From assembly GCF_041734735.1 (NCBI RefSeq), contig NC_134879.1:6992310-7056309 (forward strand): a DNA stretch of 64,000 nucleotides, given 5' to 3'. Position numbers and translations under genes: made by a program. Shown here piece after piece: positions 1-11,153 of the stretch. Source of the stretch: Babylonia areolata (lineage: Eukaryota > Mollusca > Gastropoda > Neogastropoda > Buccinidae). Positions within the stretch are counted from its first letter, which is position 1; each line of letters begins with the position of its first letter. A model generated the notes under the pieces. It made no database searches, had not been told where the DNA came from, and worked only from the letters and a program-made list of their open reading frames with translations.

Positions 1-1035
1 TTTGTGACGACACTTCACACATACAGCTGGGGTTTGTGACGACACTTCAGGATCTGGACCTGGGAGAAATCAATTCCAATGTGATCTTTGATCGAGCCGA
101 CTAACGTGCCCCGAGTTGTGTCTTCCCATCTTCCCAATCACTTTGTGACGCACTGTGTTAAACTTGTCATCACATTCTGTATACAGAAGTGTGTTGAAAC
201 GAGCGAATCGGATCAAGCAGTGAATCTTTCAATTATTCACTTCGTGTCACAATAGGACAAGCTTAAATTGGTTATTTTGGTTTAATGAATTGGAAAAGCT
301 ATGGTTCATAATAAGTATCCAAAGTATGTTATGGGAAGGGATAAAAGCAGTGTAAATAGCTAATTCTTAGTTGTCCCAAGACAGAAATTGAACTTGGCAG
401 ACTGAAATGGTGCAGGGGAAATCCTGGGTGGGGCTGCGAGTACATGACTTGTAATGGTTTTATGCAATGCTGATAAGTTGTTTTGGGAAACCATGTTCTG
501 TGGCAGTGTAATTGTGATGCTTCACAATAGTATTGAAATAGTCTGTTGGCTGATGTGATGCACAGTCAAAAGTAACAACCAAGTGTTTATTCCAGAAACT
601 ATGGGGTTGTGTCAGTTTGCAGCCAGTGTGTGTTTAGTTTGCTCATTGTTGTGGCTGGATGGAAAGGGGTTAAAGTCTGAAATCTATCCACAAAGTGAGG
701 GAAGTACAGGTCTATCTTTTGAGTACCCCCCTCCATTCTATTTTCAGATTTTTTGCATAAATGGTAGTGCAGCGATAAGTCAGTTGTTGACCGACTGGAA
801 ACAATGCAAGCATTGGGAGATGAGAAGCCATGGAGATAATATGTGTGTAGCAGGTGTGTAGTGTTTTGGTTTTGCTACATTTAAATGTGGGTTTTGATGT
901 ATTTTTGATGTATTACTTGTTTTGAATATTAAGTGGTGTCAGTTAAATGCGAAGTGTACAGATTTACAGGTTAACAGTTAGTGTTGAGGATTTATCATGT
1001 GTAGGAGACTGGAGTTGTGTTATGTGCCAGTGGTG
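1..1035. other. Flank without a recognised gene
   Basis: No gene or known element is recognised. The first 49 bases carry a direct repeat: TTTGTGACGACACTTCA occurs at 1-17 and 33-49. A 92-codon open frame at 583-861 has no recognisable domain and is probably chance. Confidence 0.5.
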
Positions 1036-1049
1036 AACTTTGTTCAAAG

Positions 1050-3782
1050 AAATGAAATGAAATTATGGTGCTTAGAGCCTCGCCGACCGCTAAGGCCATC
1101 TCAAGGCTATCGCCGCGTTAATAACTACTACAAGGATAAAAAAAAAAACAACCAAAAAAACAATTAAAACGAGTCACCACTTCAAACTTTCCACTCCAAA
1201 GTTAAAAAAAAAAACTTCCATAGTTTAAAACCTTCAAATCTGGTTAAAAATGTTCACTTCTTTTAAGAAGTCCATCAGCGCCCACGGAGGGACATCACGA
1301 AACAAAGTCTTCAAAGAAACCACCGTGTAATGTCTGTGTCTAACGTCATGCAGATCCCAACAGTCAAGGAGCACGTGTTTCACGGTGAGAGGCTCGTCAC
1401 AGGAAATACATCGAGGGGCCTCTTCCCCCTTCAACAAGTAAGAATGAGTAAAAAAAAAAGTGTGCCCCGCACGCAGTCTGCACAGCACAGACTCCTCCTT
1501 TCTGTTCTTCATCCCCGAAGGGAGGGTCTCTTTTAGGTCCGGACGGATCTGGAAGAGCTTGTTGTCCGTCTGGGTGTTCCACTCCTCTTGCCAAAGATCC
1601 TTAACGTAAGTGTTCACCTTCCGCTTCATGTCTGTGTATGGTACAAAGGATCTGGATAATTCTTTCTTTACAGCTTTCCTGGCCAATATGTCCGGGAACC
1701 CAGGCCAACACAACCTCGTATCCTTTCTTCGTTGCGAGAGTAAAAGCTTCATAAAATTCCAGCAGTTTGGGATGAGTGATATTCCTGCAGGCGATCGCCT
1801 CCAGGGCTGACAAGGAGTCGGAAAAGATCATGAATCTCTTTTGTTTCGAAGAGAGAACCATTTTTACCGCCAGAACCAGTGCTGGTCAGTTCCGCAGTGT
1901 ACACCGAGCTGTCAGACAGGATGTGCTCCGTTGAGGGCCGGTCAGGAAAGGCGGGACAGAACGCAGATGCAGCGACTCCGTCCTCTGACTTGGAACCGTC
2001 AGTGAAGATACTTTGAAGTGGGGAATTTGTGGCAGAGTTCCGAAAAGTAAGTTCTGTAGGCCAGAGAACTGGTGGAGTCTTTACGGTATGAGGCCAGATC
2101 GAATCAGACCTCAGGTATTGTAAAGGTCCACGGAGGGCTGTCAGGGAACTTAGAGAAATCTGAGATGCCACCGACATCCAGATCGGCATTTTCTAAGTGC
2201 GGCTGAATGCGGAGTCCGAGAGGAGGTATGCAGTTTGGGTTGTCTTTAAATTTCTTACCGAAAGGGTTGTTGAATACAGCGTCGTAAGCAGGGTTTGTAG
2301 GTTCAGAAAACAATTTCAAATAATAGTTTAGGGTCAGCTTCAGTCTGCGGTTGGAGAGAGGCGGTTCCCCCACCTCTGCGTACAGGCTGTGCACAGGGGT
2401 GGTGCGGAAAGCACCTAAGCTGAGACGGGGCCCTTGGTGGTGTACAGGGTCCAACAGTTTCAGGTAAGACCGTCTGGCCGAGCCGTATACTACACTTCCG
2501 TAATCTAGTTTGGACCGGACCAGGGCTCTGTAGAGGTGCAAGAGAGTTCTCTTATCAGCACCCCAGTCCGTGTGTGCCACAACTCAAATGATGTTCAGGG
2601 CTTTTTGGCAAGATATTTTCAGCTGTTTAATATGGCTGAGGAAGTTCAGCTTCTGATCAAAGACGACCCCTAAAAATTTGGCTTCCTTGACCGCCGGGAT
2701 GGTGGATTTTCCCAGACGGATTTCAGGGTCCGGACAGAACTGGCGAAAATTATGAAAATGGATGCATTCAGTTTTGGAGGACGAAAATGTGAAGCCATTC
2801 TCCTCTGCCCAACACTGGATTTTATTGACGCAGAGCTGAAGCCGTCGCTGGATGCTGGCATACGTGCTGCCAGTTGCATATAAGGCAAAATCGTCCACGA
2901 ACAGCGAGCTGGCCGATCCCTTCTGAACGGATTGAATGTCATTAATTTTGATGCTGAAAAGAGCCGGCGACAGGATGCTCCCTTGCGGGACACCCAGCTC
3001 CTGCTCGTGAATGTCAGACAGGGTGGTGCCGACCCTCACCTGGAATTGTCTGTCTTGCAAAAAATTGTGGTTGAACTGGGGCAGGTGTCCTCGGAAGCCG
3101 AGCTTGTGCAGGTCCGAGAGGATTCCAAATTTCCACGTGGTATCGTAAGCTTTCTCCAAGTCAAAAAATATGGCCACCACATGCTGTTTGTTTACAAAGG
3201 CATTTCTTACAGTGGTTTCCAGACGAACCAGATGGTCAACGGTACAGCGATGCTTGCAGAAACCGCACTGTTCTTTCGCCAGAAGGCCGTCGGTCTCTAG
3301 TTTCCACATCAGTCTACCGTTGACCATCTTCTCTATCAGTTTGCAGATGCAGCTGGTCAGTGCTATTGGGCGGTAGTTGGAGGGGTTCGAGGGGTCTTTT
3401 CCCGGTTTCGGCAGCGGGATTATGAGGGCTTTCCGCCAGGAGGGTGGAAAAAAGCCTGTGGTCCAGATGTGGTTATAAACTTTGAGCAGGGTGTCCTGAC
3501 AGGTTTGGGGAAGATGCTTTAAGAGTTTATAATGGACCTCGTCCATTCCTGGACTGGAATCCGTACAGGTCTGAAGGGCAGATTTAAGTTCATTCATTGT
3601 GAAAGGAAGGTTGTAATTCTCTGTGTTGTCGGAAGAGAAGTTACAGGGTGTTTTTTCTGACAGGTTTTTGGTTTTAAGAAACCGAGCAGATTTGTTAGCA
3701 GATCTCGAGTTCTGTTCAATTGTGGAGGCAAGCAAATTGGCAACTGCTTTCTTCTCTGTGACCACAGCGTCTGAAAGTTTAA
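1050..3782 (-). mobile_element. I-group LINE copy 1, 5'-truncated, with target-site duplication
   Basis: A non-LTR retrotransposon of the I/Nimb-like group, which carries RNase H after the reverse transcriptase. The copy is bounded by an exact 14-bp direct repeat, AACTTTGTTCAAAG, at 1036-1049 and 3783-3796, the target-site duplication left by target-primed reverse transcription. The 3' end is at the low coordinate and finishes in GAAAT-type repeats (sense strand ATTTC repeats) after a conserved 3' UTR. It is collinear with 43459-46210 of the nearly complete copy but lacks the 5' UTR, ORF1 and endonuclease, as expected of 5' truncation. The clean duplication and high similarity suggest a fairly recent insertion. 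Confidence 0.9.
1234..3782 (-). pseudogene. Reverse transcriptase-RNase H of LINE copy 1 (broken)
   Basis: Domains run 5' to 3' on the minus strand. The RT palm lies at about 2584-3782 with an EKAYDTTW block, [13 protein letters not shown] and FVDDFALY. A connection region lies at 2104-2580, and the RNase H domain at 1234-2189 has TDGSK and [10 protein letters not shown]. The frame is open to 2584, where a CGA arginine codon of the 43.6-kb copy reads TGA, a CpG-type transition. At least two further frame changes occur in the RNase H part (about 2104-2189 and 1749-1752). With ORF1 and endonuclease missing, the copy cannot move on its own. The calls rest on motif reading and direct comparison with the other copy in the window. 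Confidence 0.85.
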
Positions 3783-3796
3783 AACTTTGTTCAAAG

Positions 3797-5090
3797 TGAG
3801 AAAGCACATTGTAATGTGGTTAATGAGTTGGTAAACAATGAGAGCACTGAGGGTCAGTGCAATGTTGTTGCACATAGTCTGCTGTTTACCAGAGATATGT
3901 CGGTGGTAATGATTTCCGAAAATTTACTTATGTCAGTAGGATACTTTGTGAAAACAGAAATATATTTGGTCATGGTAACACACATTTTTATTATTTGATG
4001 GGTTAACATGGGTTGAACACTCAGGATTGTATTGGTCAGTCATATGTGTGGTGCACAGTATTCAGTATTGTATGTCACTGTTGGTGGCAGGTAAGCTAAA
4101 TGAAGCTTGTTTTTACCACACACAGATCTATATGTGAGAAGTGTGCATATTGTTGGACATGTGGTGAAAGGTGCTGAGAGTGTATAGGCCTTTCATGTCT
4201 TGTCAGTGATGTCCAGGATGTTTTGAAATGGTTTCTGACCTTGGTTTTGGTTTTGTGTGTATATTCCAGGTGTAATGCTTTATGTTGGTGCTGCTAAGGT
4301 GTAGGGTGAAGTGCTGCATGTAGGGCTGTGTGCTGCTTTTGCAAAGTAGGGTAAACTGCTTAATGTGTGTGCTGCTTACCCTTGTTTATTGTAAAGCACT
4401 TTAAAAACCACTCCATGTGGCCCTGCTTCTGGTATGAGGACAGAGTGAGTGCAAGTGTGTGCATCCAAATCCATCACATCTACCTCTCCGTTACTCTTAC
4501 CTGAGAACTGCTCTTTCAGTTTGTACACATACACACACACTATGTTTTATATATATATATACATATATATATACACACGCACACATACATGTGTGTGTGT
4601 GTATGTGAGCGCATCTGAAAACAGTAGGCCAAGACACAAAGCTTGCCAGTACTTTTTTTTACCTATTTTTCGCCTTATTTGGCTTTGACCCGTTTTTGGA
4701 GGTTTGGTGACTACACCTGTAGGTAGACTGAATAACAAACACTGTACATTCACATGACATGTATATACATAAAAAAAATTATATATATATAATTTACCAA
4801 TATAAAAAAGAAATTTTTTCTACATAATTTTGCCAGTGGAAATGATATGTTGTCATGGATTCTTTTATGCGTGCTTGGTACATATGGCACAGGAGACCTT
4901 ACTTTATCATCTTGTCTGAAAGACTAGCACCAAACCACTACTCAAGATAAAGAAGTTGCGGTAAAAAAAACATAACTTGGATCATATGTATAGCATGAAT
5001 TCAGACCTGAGATCTTCTCTCTTCTGAGGCACAACGCTGTAACATAAGCTGGTGATCAATTTGTGTTGGCTTTGAGTGCATTTATGAGAG
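3797..5090. other. No gene seen; AT/AC microsatellites
   Basis: Nothing coding is recognised. A compound dinucleotide microsatellite (TA, then CA/TG runs) lies at about 4541-4606 and a short AT run at 4776-4798. Confidence 0.5.
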
Positions 5091-5611
5091 AGAGACAAGA
5101 CAAAACAAGACAAGACATGACAAGACAAAAATTCTTTATTTCGAGAATAACAGATAAGCACTGGTGTGCTTTTCTGTATCCAGTCCCCACCCTGAATAGG
5201 GTCTACACTACACAATTCTAAATAAAATTCAAAGCATGGTGTTAGCAGAAATACATTAGAGGGGAAAAAGTAAATACACACATGCATACAAACACACACA
5301 TGCACATACAGGCACAAGCATAATGTTAGTAAAATATGTCTGAAAAAATGAACAAAATGAAGGAAACACACACACAGCATACACCACACCACAGTGCAGA
5401 ATGCAGGATGGAGGGTGAGGGAGGTTCTCAGTCAACCATACACAAGTGACAAACAGTATCAATAAAATGAGCAATTTGCGTAACACATTATGGCATAAGG
5501 TGGGAAAAGTAATGTTTTTGAAGGTGGCTGGGCAGTGGTGTTTAATTGTTTCTGGGAGCGAGTTCCATAGGGTGGTGCCCGAGTAAACCAGACCGGATTT
5601 GAACAATTCTT
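5091..5611 (-). mobile_element. CR1/L2-like LINE 3' end with TTGTC-type tail
   Basis: On the minus strand a short coding relic reads SGLVYSGTTLWNSLP, the block that closes ORF2 in CR1/L2/Jockey-like LINEs. A 3' UTR follows with an AATAAAG-like end near 5137-5147 and then a pentameric tail. On the plus strand the tail is CAAGA repeats at about 5095-5130, that is TTGTC repeats in the sense direction. It probably belongs to the same copy as the RT relic at 6170-6885, with the hairpin repeat at 5612-5850 inserted between. Clade assignment within CR1/L2 is inference. Confidence 0.6.
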
Positions 5612-5850
5612 GGGATTGGGATATGGGAGGCGCCCCCACGATTTCTCTCACTTTGAGAGAAATCATGGGATTGCAAGAAATCATGGTCGTACCCCTCCCA
5701 CATTTTCTCTCAATTGTGAGAAATTGTGGGGGCCGCCCCCATGGTTTCTCACAATGTGTGAGAAATCGTGGGAAGTCCCCCATATTTTCATTAAAAATAA
5801 TTCCTTTATCATCGGAGTTGGTTTCTGGTCTTTTCCCAAAGCCTTGATGA
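5612..5850. repeat. Hairpin-tandem repeat, copy 1
   Basis: A compact stretch made of successive inverted repeats. 5640-5650 pairs perfectly with 5654-5664 (GATTTCTCTCA, 3-nt loop). 5698-5729 is a 32-nt near-perfect palindrome with two mismatched pairs in 16. A GGGGGCCGCCCCC block follows at about 5728-5740. Then a 15-bp stem centred on 5755 has the core TTTCTCACA/TGTGAGAAA. A segment near 5800-5845 (ATCATCGGAGTTG, then TCTTTTCCCA) is shared with 40236-40395, which shows this is a dispersed family. Peptides read through it are shadows of the palindromes. Confidence 0.7.
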
Positions 5851-6169
5851 ATTTATAGAACATTTATTTATGTTGGTGGTGCATTACCTGTTGCAATCTT
5901 GTGCACTGTTCTTTTGTTGTCCTCATCTATGGATTAGTGGGAGAATATTCACCTGCTTAGTCTAGAGTCCAAAAGGAAGTCTTTTTAAGAAGTACACAAT
6001 ACACAAATTTATTGTCTATACTTTGGTACAGAGATTTTCTTTTTGGCAGCAGCACATGTCCAACATAAGAAAAAACAAACAAAAAACAAATAAAATGAAA
6101 AAAAAATTAAAAGATAAATGGCACCAAATGGAAATAGCTATATACAAATACCAGCTTGAGCCCACATTT

Positions 6170-6885
6170 ATGGAGATTCAGTAATGGCTTCATGGTGTTT
6201 GCACTAGTGGAGTCCCATAGAGTTGATGCATAATCTATTGCAGATTGATATGTGCTTGAAAAAACAATTTCCATGAGTGAAGGTCAAGGAAATGCTTGAT
6301 TTTGGATAGTTGATGGGTTTTCTGGGCTATCTTTTTGCAAAGGGAATTCATGGGAGGATTCTAAATGAGATTGTTGATTACGACTCCCAGAACTTTATGA
6401 TCATGGACCTGTTCAATAGGTTCACCTACAAGTTGGATGGAAGGAAAGTTATTGATAGTGTTTTGCCTCTTCCATCTGGTTGTGATCAACATGCATTTTG
6501 TTTTTTTGTGGGTGAAGAGACATGCAGTTTAATTTGGTCCATCTAACAAGTTCATCAGTACTTTCTTGTAAGTCTCTTGCAAGAGCGTCAGTGTCAGTGT
6601 GAGAAGTGTGGATTGCTGTATCATTTGCAAAAAGTTCGCAGATGGATTTCATTTCGAGCGACAGGTCGTTTGTTTTGATTGAGAATAGTAAAGGGCCTAG
6701 AATAACCCCCTGAGGAATGCCATAATCAAGTGTTGTTAGTGCAGAGACAGATGTACTCTTTGTCATGCATTGTTGCCTGATTGTGATATACAATTTAAGC
6801 AAATCGACTATTGGACGACAGACCACATAGTTCAAGTTTCCTAAGTACAAAGTTGTGGTCTATCACATCTAATGCTTTTTTTTTT
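6170..6885 (-). pseudogene. CR1/L2-like LINE reverse transcriptase relic
   Basis: The minus strand encodes degraded RT blocks. DVIDHN lies near 6855. GIPQGVILGPLLFS is the B-motif neighbourhood. CELFANDTAIHTSHT has FAND where the family has the catalytic FADD. A thumb-side SAIDYASTLWDS block lies at about 6190-6240. Frames change several times. The motif order and the 3' piece at 5091-5611 fit one 5'-truncated copy of about 1.8 kb, interrupted by the hairpin repeat. The changed second-last aspartate and multiple frames make it an old, dead copy. Confidence 0.65.
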
Positions 6886-7376
6886 AATCAACAAAGAGAG
6901 AAAGAGAAAGAAACTGCTCCTGTTGAGTGTTAGATATATTGTTTGCAAGATGTTTGTTCATATTTTGTTAATAATTTTCTCATCCATTTCAAACTGAAGG
7001 AAATTAGCTATTCCCTAGCAGTGAACAATTTCCTGGACATATTTGTTCTTTCTTTGTATGTTTATTTATTTAGCTTCCTTTGCTCAGGATTTGAGATATT
7101 GTTGATAGTCAAATATATATAGATATGGGCGAACAGATAGAATGAAATAGTGCAGAACTGGTGGTAGATTTTTTTCTTTTCAATTTGTTTTCATATGTGG
7201 TCAAAGCAGTTTAGAGCATGCACTGTAAATTCTGTGGATGTTGACTTTAGTGGAGAACCTTGGTGAAATGAAATGAGTGTGGTATGAGTCTGAAGTGCAG
7301 TTACTACATATTGTGTACTTTTCAATGGTGTCATTGACTATACTCAACAAAAGCAATGCAAACCCAAGAAGACCAA
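6886..7376. other. No gene seen
   Basis: AT-rich sequence without recognisable coding or repeat structure. Confidence 0.4.
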
Positions 7377-7515
7377 ATAGTTTCAGTTTCAGTAGCTCAA
7401 GGAGGCGTCACTGCGTTCGGACAAATCCATATACGCTACACCACATCTGCCAAGCAGATGCCTGACCAGCAGCATAACCCAACGCGCTTAGTCAGGCCTT
7501 GAGGAAAAAAAAAAA
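7377..7515 (+). mobile_element. tRNA-like SINE fragment
   Basis: The plus strand carries a pol III-like promoter pair: A-box-like TAGCTCAAGGAGG near 7392 and B-box-like GTTCGGACAAATCC near 7414. A short body follows and ends in an A-rich tail at about 7504-7516. The compact length and the tail fit a tRNA-derived SINE. No target duplication was identified. Confidence 0.55.
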
Positions 7516-8922
7516 GAACGGTAACTGACATCCTGATCTGTAAGCTCAGTTATATCTCAGTGAGATGACAGCCCTTCACTGACAAGCATATTCATCAGCA
7601 AGTCAAGATGTTAAGCAGGCATGTGGATACATGTGATGTTGTAGATTAGATTTGAGGTCTTGCGTTCTGCGAGTTTTCATATCTCATGTGACTTAAATTC
7701 ACTTTTGTCATCTGTGTGTTCTCCTGCGTTGATCCAGATATGCCTTGACCCTGTCGTTTCAATACCTACCCATTGTGAAACTCATGTTCATCTTCTCTCT
7801 TGTGAAGGAGAAACAACAACAGATCTGTTGGGGTTTTTAAACAAAAATTTCTATAGAATGATCATCTGCATAAAATGAGGAATTCCATTAAATGTTTTTG
7901 TTATGTTCTGATCTATAAAAATGTTAAAAATTTGCAAAGAAACAAATCAATCTTTGGCCACATTAGGTTTTCTTTGGGTGAAAAGATCCCCATGATGAGG
8001 TGAAGAAAAAATGACTCAGACTGCATTTGCAGTGTGGAAAAAAAATCATAATCAGTTTGCATGTACAAGAACAGGACTGTCACCAAGTACAAACAAATAA
8101 ATAATACACCTTAATATGAATATACTTTAGAAGTAAAAAAAACAACTCAAATCATCGTCTTTTTCTTTCATTTCAGTTTTGTGTAACTGTACGTTTTCAG
8201 TTCCGGATTGCATTTTTCTTCAAGCCTCTTGTAAACAATTAAGAGGTTATGACCTGTTCATTCCATCAGAATAAAGTGATATATGTCTATACCTTGTATA
8301 AGGCTAAATGCTCAGAGCAGGAATCAAATGATAAATTAACCCTTAGATTCCATGAACTATTTGTAATTTTTGAAAAAAATAATCCCTGACCTCTAAAAAA
8401 AAATTAAAAGAACCCCGCAAAAAATCAATTAATGCTCAAAAGTATGAAAAAGTTTGTTTTCTCAAAGGAAAATGAATGGGGAATATAATCATAATTTTAT
8501 TCCTTGCTGACAGTAAGAGATAACTCCCAATCAGGGGAAGATAACTAAGGTTTAAAAAAAAAAATACACAAAGTAGTTTGAAAAAAAAGGACAAAAATTA
8601 AAGTAGATATATATATATTTCATAGCTCGAAATGGCACCAGAACATTTGTAAATGTATTAAACTCAACAACTATGCATTTATGTTGTCTTCTTATTATTA
8701 TATTCATAAACACTCCACACACACACACTATTATACACTATTACAACACTAAAGCTCACAGTAAACAATATTTTGAAGCTTTCATTTGGAGGGTTTCACT
8801 GAAAATGAAAACCCCAAAATGAAGGTTTCAAGCTAAACTATTGGTTTTTTTCTACACCCACTTCAACACGACACATCCTTATACCTGTCAATATATTTTG
8901 TAACATGCAATCATGAGGATAA
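7516..8922. other. No gene seen
   Basis: AT-rich, with short A runs and a small AC run near 8716. No coding region or known element is recognised. Confidence 0.4.
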
Positions 8923-9120
8923 CCAATGACATTAATAATAATTAGAATTTATATAGTGCTAAATCTTGTGAAGAGACAAATCAGAGCATTTATACATCAG
9001 TCATTTACACACATGCTTAACAGAGATACATGCAAATACAAAGCTGAAGAACTGAAGACAAAGGACAAATCAGGGGAGAGCAGGGCAGGGACGGGGGTTG
9101 GGGGCTATTTTAGGAAAAGG
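8923..9120 (-). mobile_element. Possible LINE/SINE 3' tail
   Basis: The minus strand ends in a GCACTATATAAATTCTAATT-type sequence followed by ATT repeats, as in the 3' ends of L2-like LINEs and their SINEs. There is only one copy in the window, so the call is weak. Confidence 0.25.
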
Positions 9121-9455
9121 TAGGAATTATGGCCAGACTTAAAAGAGCTGTGAGAATAACCAGAATCACTTCAGTTGATCAGCAACATTACTTCCTTTTT
9201 CTTGTTGCTGTTGTGTGGCAAGTCAAACAAAAGTCTAGCCACCTCTTCTGTACTGTTCATAATGACAACCATATTAACATACTGAACAACTTTTATACAA
9301 TGAAAAAAAATGTATCAAAATGAAGCCAAAACTTGCAAAGATATTGCTTGAAACAAGCTACAACGTAGTCACCATTTGCAAGGAAAAAACATATTTACAT
9401 GACTGGCTGGACTGTTGATAATGCAGTCACTCCTTGTTGTGGGAATTTTATATAT

Positions 9456-9930
9456 TTACATGTTTTCATCATGTCCCATGAGTGTATCTAAGTGTGTGAA
9501 TTTGTTTTTCCCAAATTGTACATGCAGTTGAATATGTTCATGTTGTGCCCATTGGCTGTATTTCTTCCCCCCTTGGGATGAGGAGCGTAGCTGTTGGACA
9601 GTTGGCACCCAGGTGGATGTCCAGCTGAGTGGAGCCATAGTATGGGTTTTTAGTTTGTAAAAACACTCACGTGTTTGAGGACCCTCTGACTCAAGATTGG
9701 GTTGCTGGTTTTTTTTCATATTGATAAAAGCAGCCATGAGGAGAAGAGGATGCAGAGCTTTTAACAACTGTCAAGATCCCAAATTTCCCCTTTTCCTTCC
9801 ATCCATATTCCCACCCCTTTGGCCCAACCACAGAAGCCATGTGAATCCTTTTGTGTCGCTTTCCAAGTTTGGGAGAGAAGGACACTTCCATGTTCCCCAA
9901 GATGTCACTTACATGGTGTTCACAAATCAA
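9456..9930 (-). other. Unrecognised coding-like stretch downstream of TDP1
   Basis: Two minus-strand frames overlap at 9691-9767. One runs 9691-9930 (79 codons, basic, rich in Lys/Gly/Ser). The other runs 9456-9767 (103 codons, ending in HLDTLMGHDENM). Their composition looks protein-like, with balanced charged and aromatic residues and no simple repeat, and the frames meet at an 8-A run (plus strand T at 9709-9716). I do not recognise the product. It lies about 0.9 kb past the proposed TDP1 poly(A) signal, so it could be the terminal exon of a neighbouring minus-strand gene, an alternative TDP1 3' end, or a decayed transposon ORF. Confidence 0.3.
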
Positions 9931-10069
9931 TATGAAAGACTTGGAACAGATGTGTGGGTATTTTTGTGTGTGTATATATGTGTAATATGACTGTCATTGC
10001 TTACTGTGTTCACAAACTTTATCAACTCATCATCAACTTTATTAGTAATAGTGTATATTATTGAAATCA

Positions 10070-10205
10070 AATGATTCAGCGCTTATAGCTGTTAGAGGCG
10101 TTTGATTGGCTAAGAGCGGGCCAGACTAAGAGGGGCGTCTTTTCACTGTTAGCCGCACGAAATTTGGCCATCAGTTTGACATGGTACAGTATATGACACC
10201 AAAAA
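10070..10205. repeat. Isolated copy of the DIRS-like terminal repeat
   Basis: 136 bases match the outer end of the DIRS-like fossil at 54628-54795, from AATGATTCAGCGCTTATAGC to TATGACACCAAAAA. Identity is high, and the copy is about 30 bp shorter in the middle. Matching stops at both boundaries, so it is a unit in its own right: a solo terminal repeat, or a small independent element also present at the DIRS end. It contains GATTGGC, an inverted CCAAT box. Confidence 0.7.
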
Positions 10206-10569
10206 CATTATTTGTACTCCCTTGTTCCTGATTTCTTCTGTGTGAGAGGGTAGGCTCTAACTTCCAGTGTAGGATGCGACACCCCTAAACTGAAGATACA
10301 TCTGTGCTTGGGAGTGAAATGCTTAAAGTATAATTGACGCATGTGTTCATATTCCATGTATTTTTTGTGACATTGAAGAAATATATTGGCTATGCTGAAA
10401 CAAAACCACGCCACCCTCTTCCTGGAGTGAAAACAATTACATCTTTCACCAGAACTTTGGTATCACTGAACTGAAATATTGTACTGTGACTGTGTTCCAT
10501 TGATTGGGTGATGTGACTGAAATTCAAGAGTATAAGGGGCACATTCAAATTCTAATATTCATCATCAGT

Positions 10570-10740
10570 AAGAGATACACATCAATGAAGTGAATGACAC
10601 TCCACTGTATGGTCCCGGTCTTCCAACTAAGCCAACATTATATTCAACTCTCAGCACTTGACAACCTAATGTTTATCTGTATGGCTACCCATGATGAAGA
10701 GAATGCAAACCTTGGTGTCCTCATCACTGATAATCTCTCT
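10570..10740 (-). mobile_element. Decayed copy of the long tRNA-derived SINE
   Basis: Matches the 5' portion of the SINE at 26081-26947, for example the stretch around ATGACACTCCACTGTATGGT against ATGACACTTGACTGTGTGGT. A degenerate head follows at 10690-10740. More diverged than the 26-kb copy, hence older. Confidence 0.5.
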
Positions 10741-10852
10741 GTAGTGCTATATTCCCCCAGGGAATAAACAGTAACAACAAAATTTGACTACAAGGGAAAT
10801 ATGGCCTCTGGTTATCCACACAGAGACTTGACAGTGTGAAGATAAACATGAA

Positions 10853-10858
10853 TTTATT
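10853..10858 (-). promoter_or_regulatory. TDP1: Possible TDP1 poly(A) signal AATAAA
   Basis: TTTATT on the plus strand is AATAAA in the sense direction, 296 bases past the TDP1 stop codon. It would give a 3' UTR of roughly 0.3 kb. The motif is common in AT-rich DNA, so cDNA evidence is needed. Confidence 0.4.
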
Positions 10859-11045
10859 TACACAAAAACAACACACACTTTGTTAATACCCTCCACATGG
10901 TGATTTTAATATGAGGCTTACATCCACATTTTCTCTTCTTTATGATCCATGCACATACTCAGAAACACATATGCAGTGAGCTGCAAACACAAAATCAGTG
11001 TACACATACTAATGTGCACAAAATCAGTCAAAAAGAAATGTTCAA

Positions 11046-11109
11046 ATTCCATCTCCCTCTGGTTGATGGAATTTCTTATTCCATCTCCCTCTGGTTGATG
11101 GAATTTCTT
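11046..11109. repeat. Exact 32-bp tandem duplication in TDP1 3' UTR
   Basis: Units 11046-11077 and 11078-11109 are identical. Each contains an ATTCCATC/GATGGAAT inverted repeat with an 11-nt loop, so the mRNA would carry two adjacent hairpins. The identity implies a recent duplication. Confidence 0.9.
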
Positions 11110-11153
11110 TGTTGAACATGAAGGTAGAATGCCTTGCACAGGTATCTGGCACA

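Noticed and set aside
583-861. 92-codon frame with a hydrophobic start, possible small secreted protein
   Set aside because: No cleavage site or domain convincing enough, and no support from neighbouring splice sites.
2932-3300. Plus-strand frame of 122 codons
   Set aside because: Antisense shadow of the LINE RT; the same shadow recurs at 45498-45731.
5599-5858. Three overlapping frames with repeated Asn-His-Gly and Phe-Ser motifs
   Set aside because: The motifs come from the palindromes of the hairpin repeat, read in all frames; not a protein.
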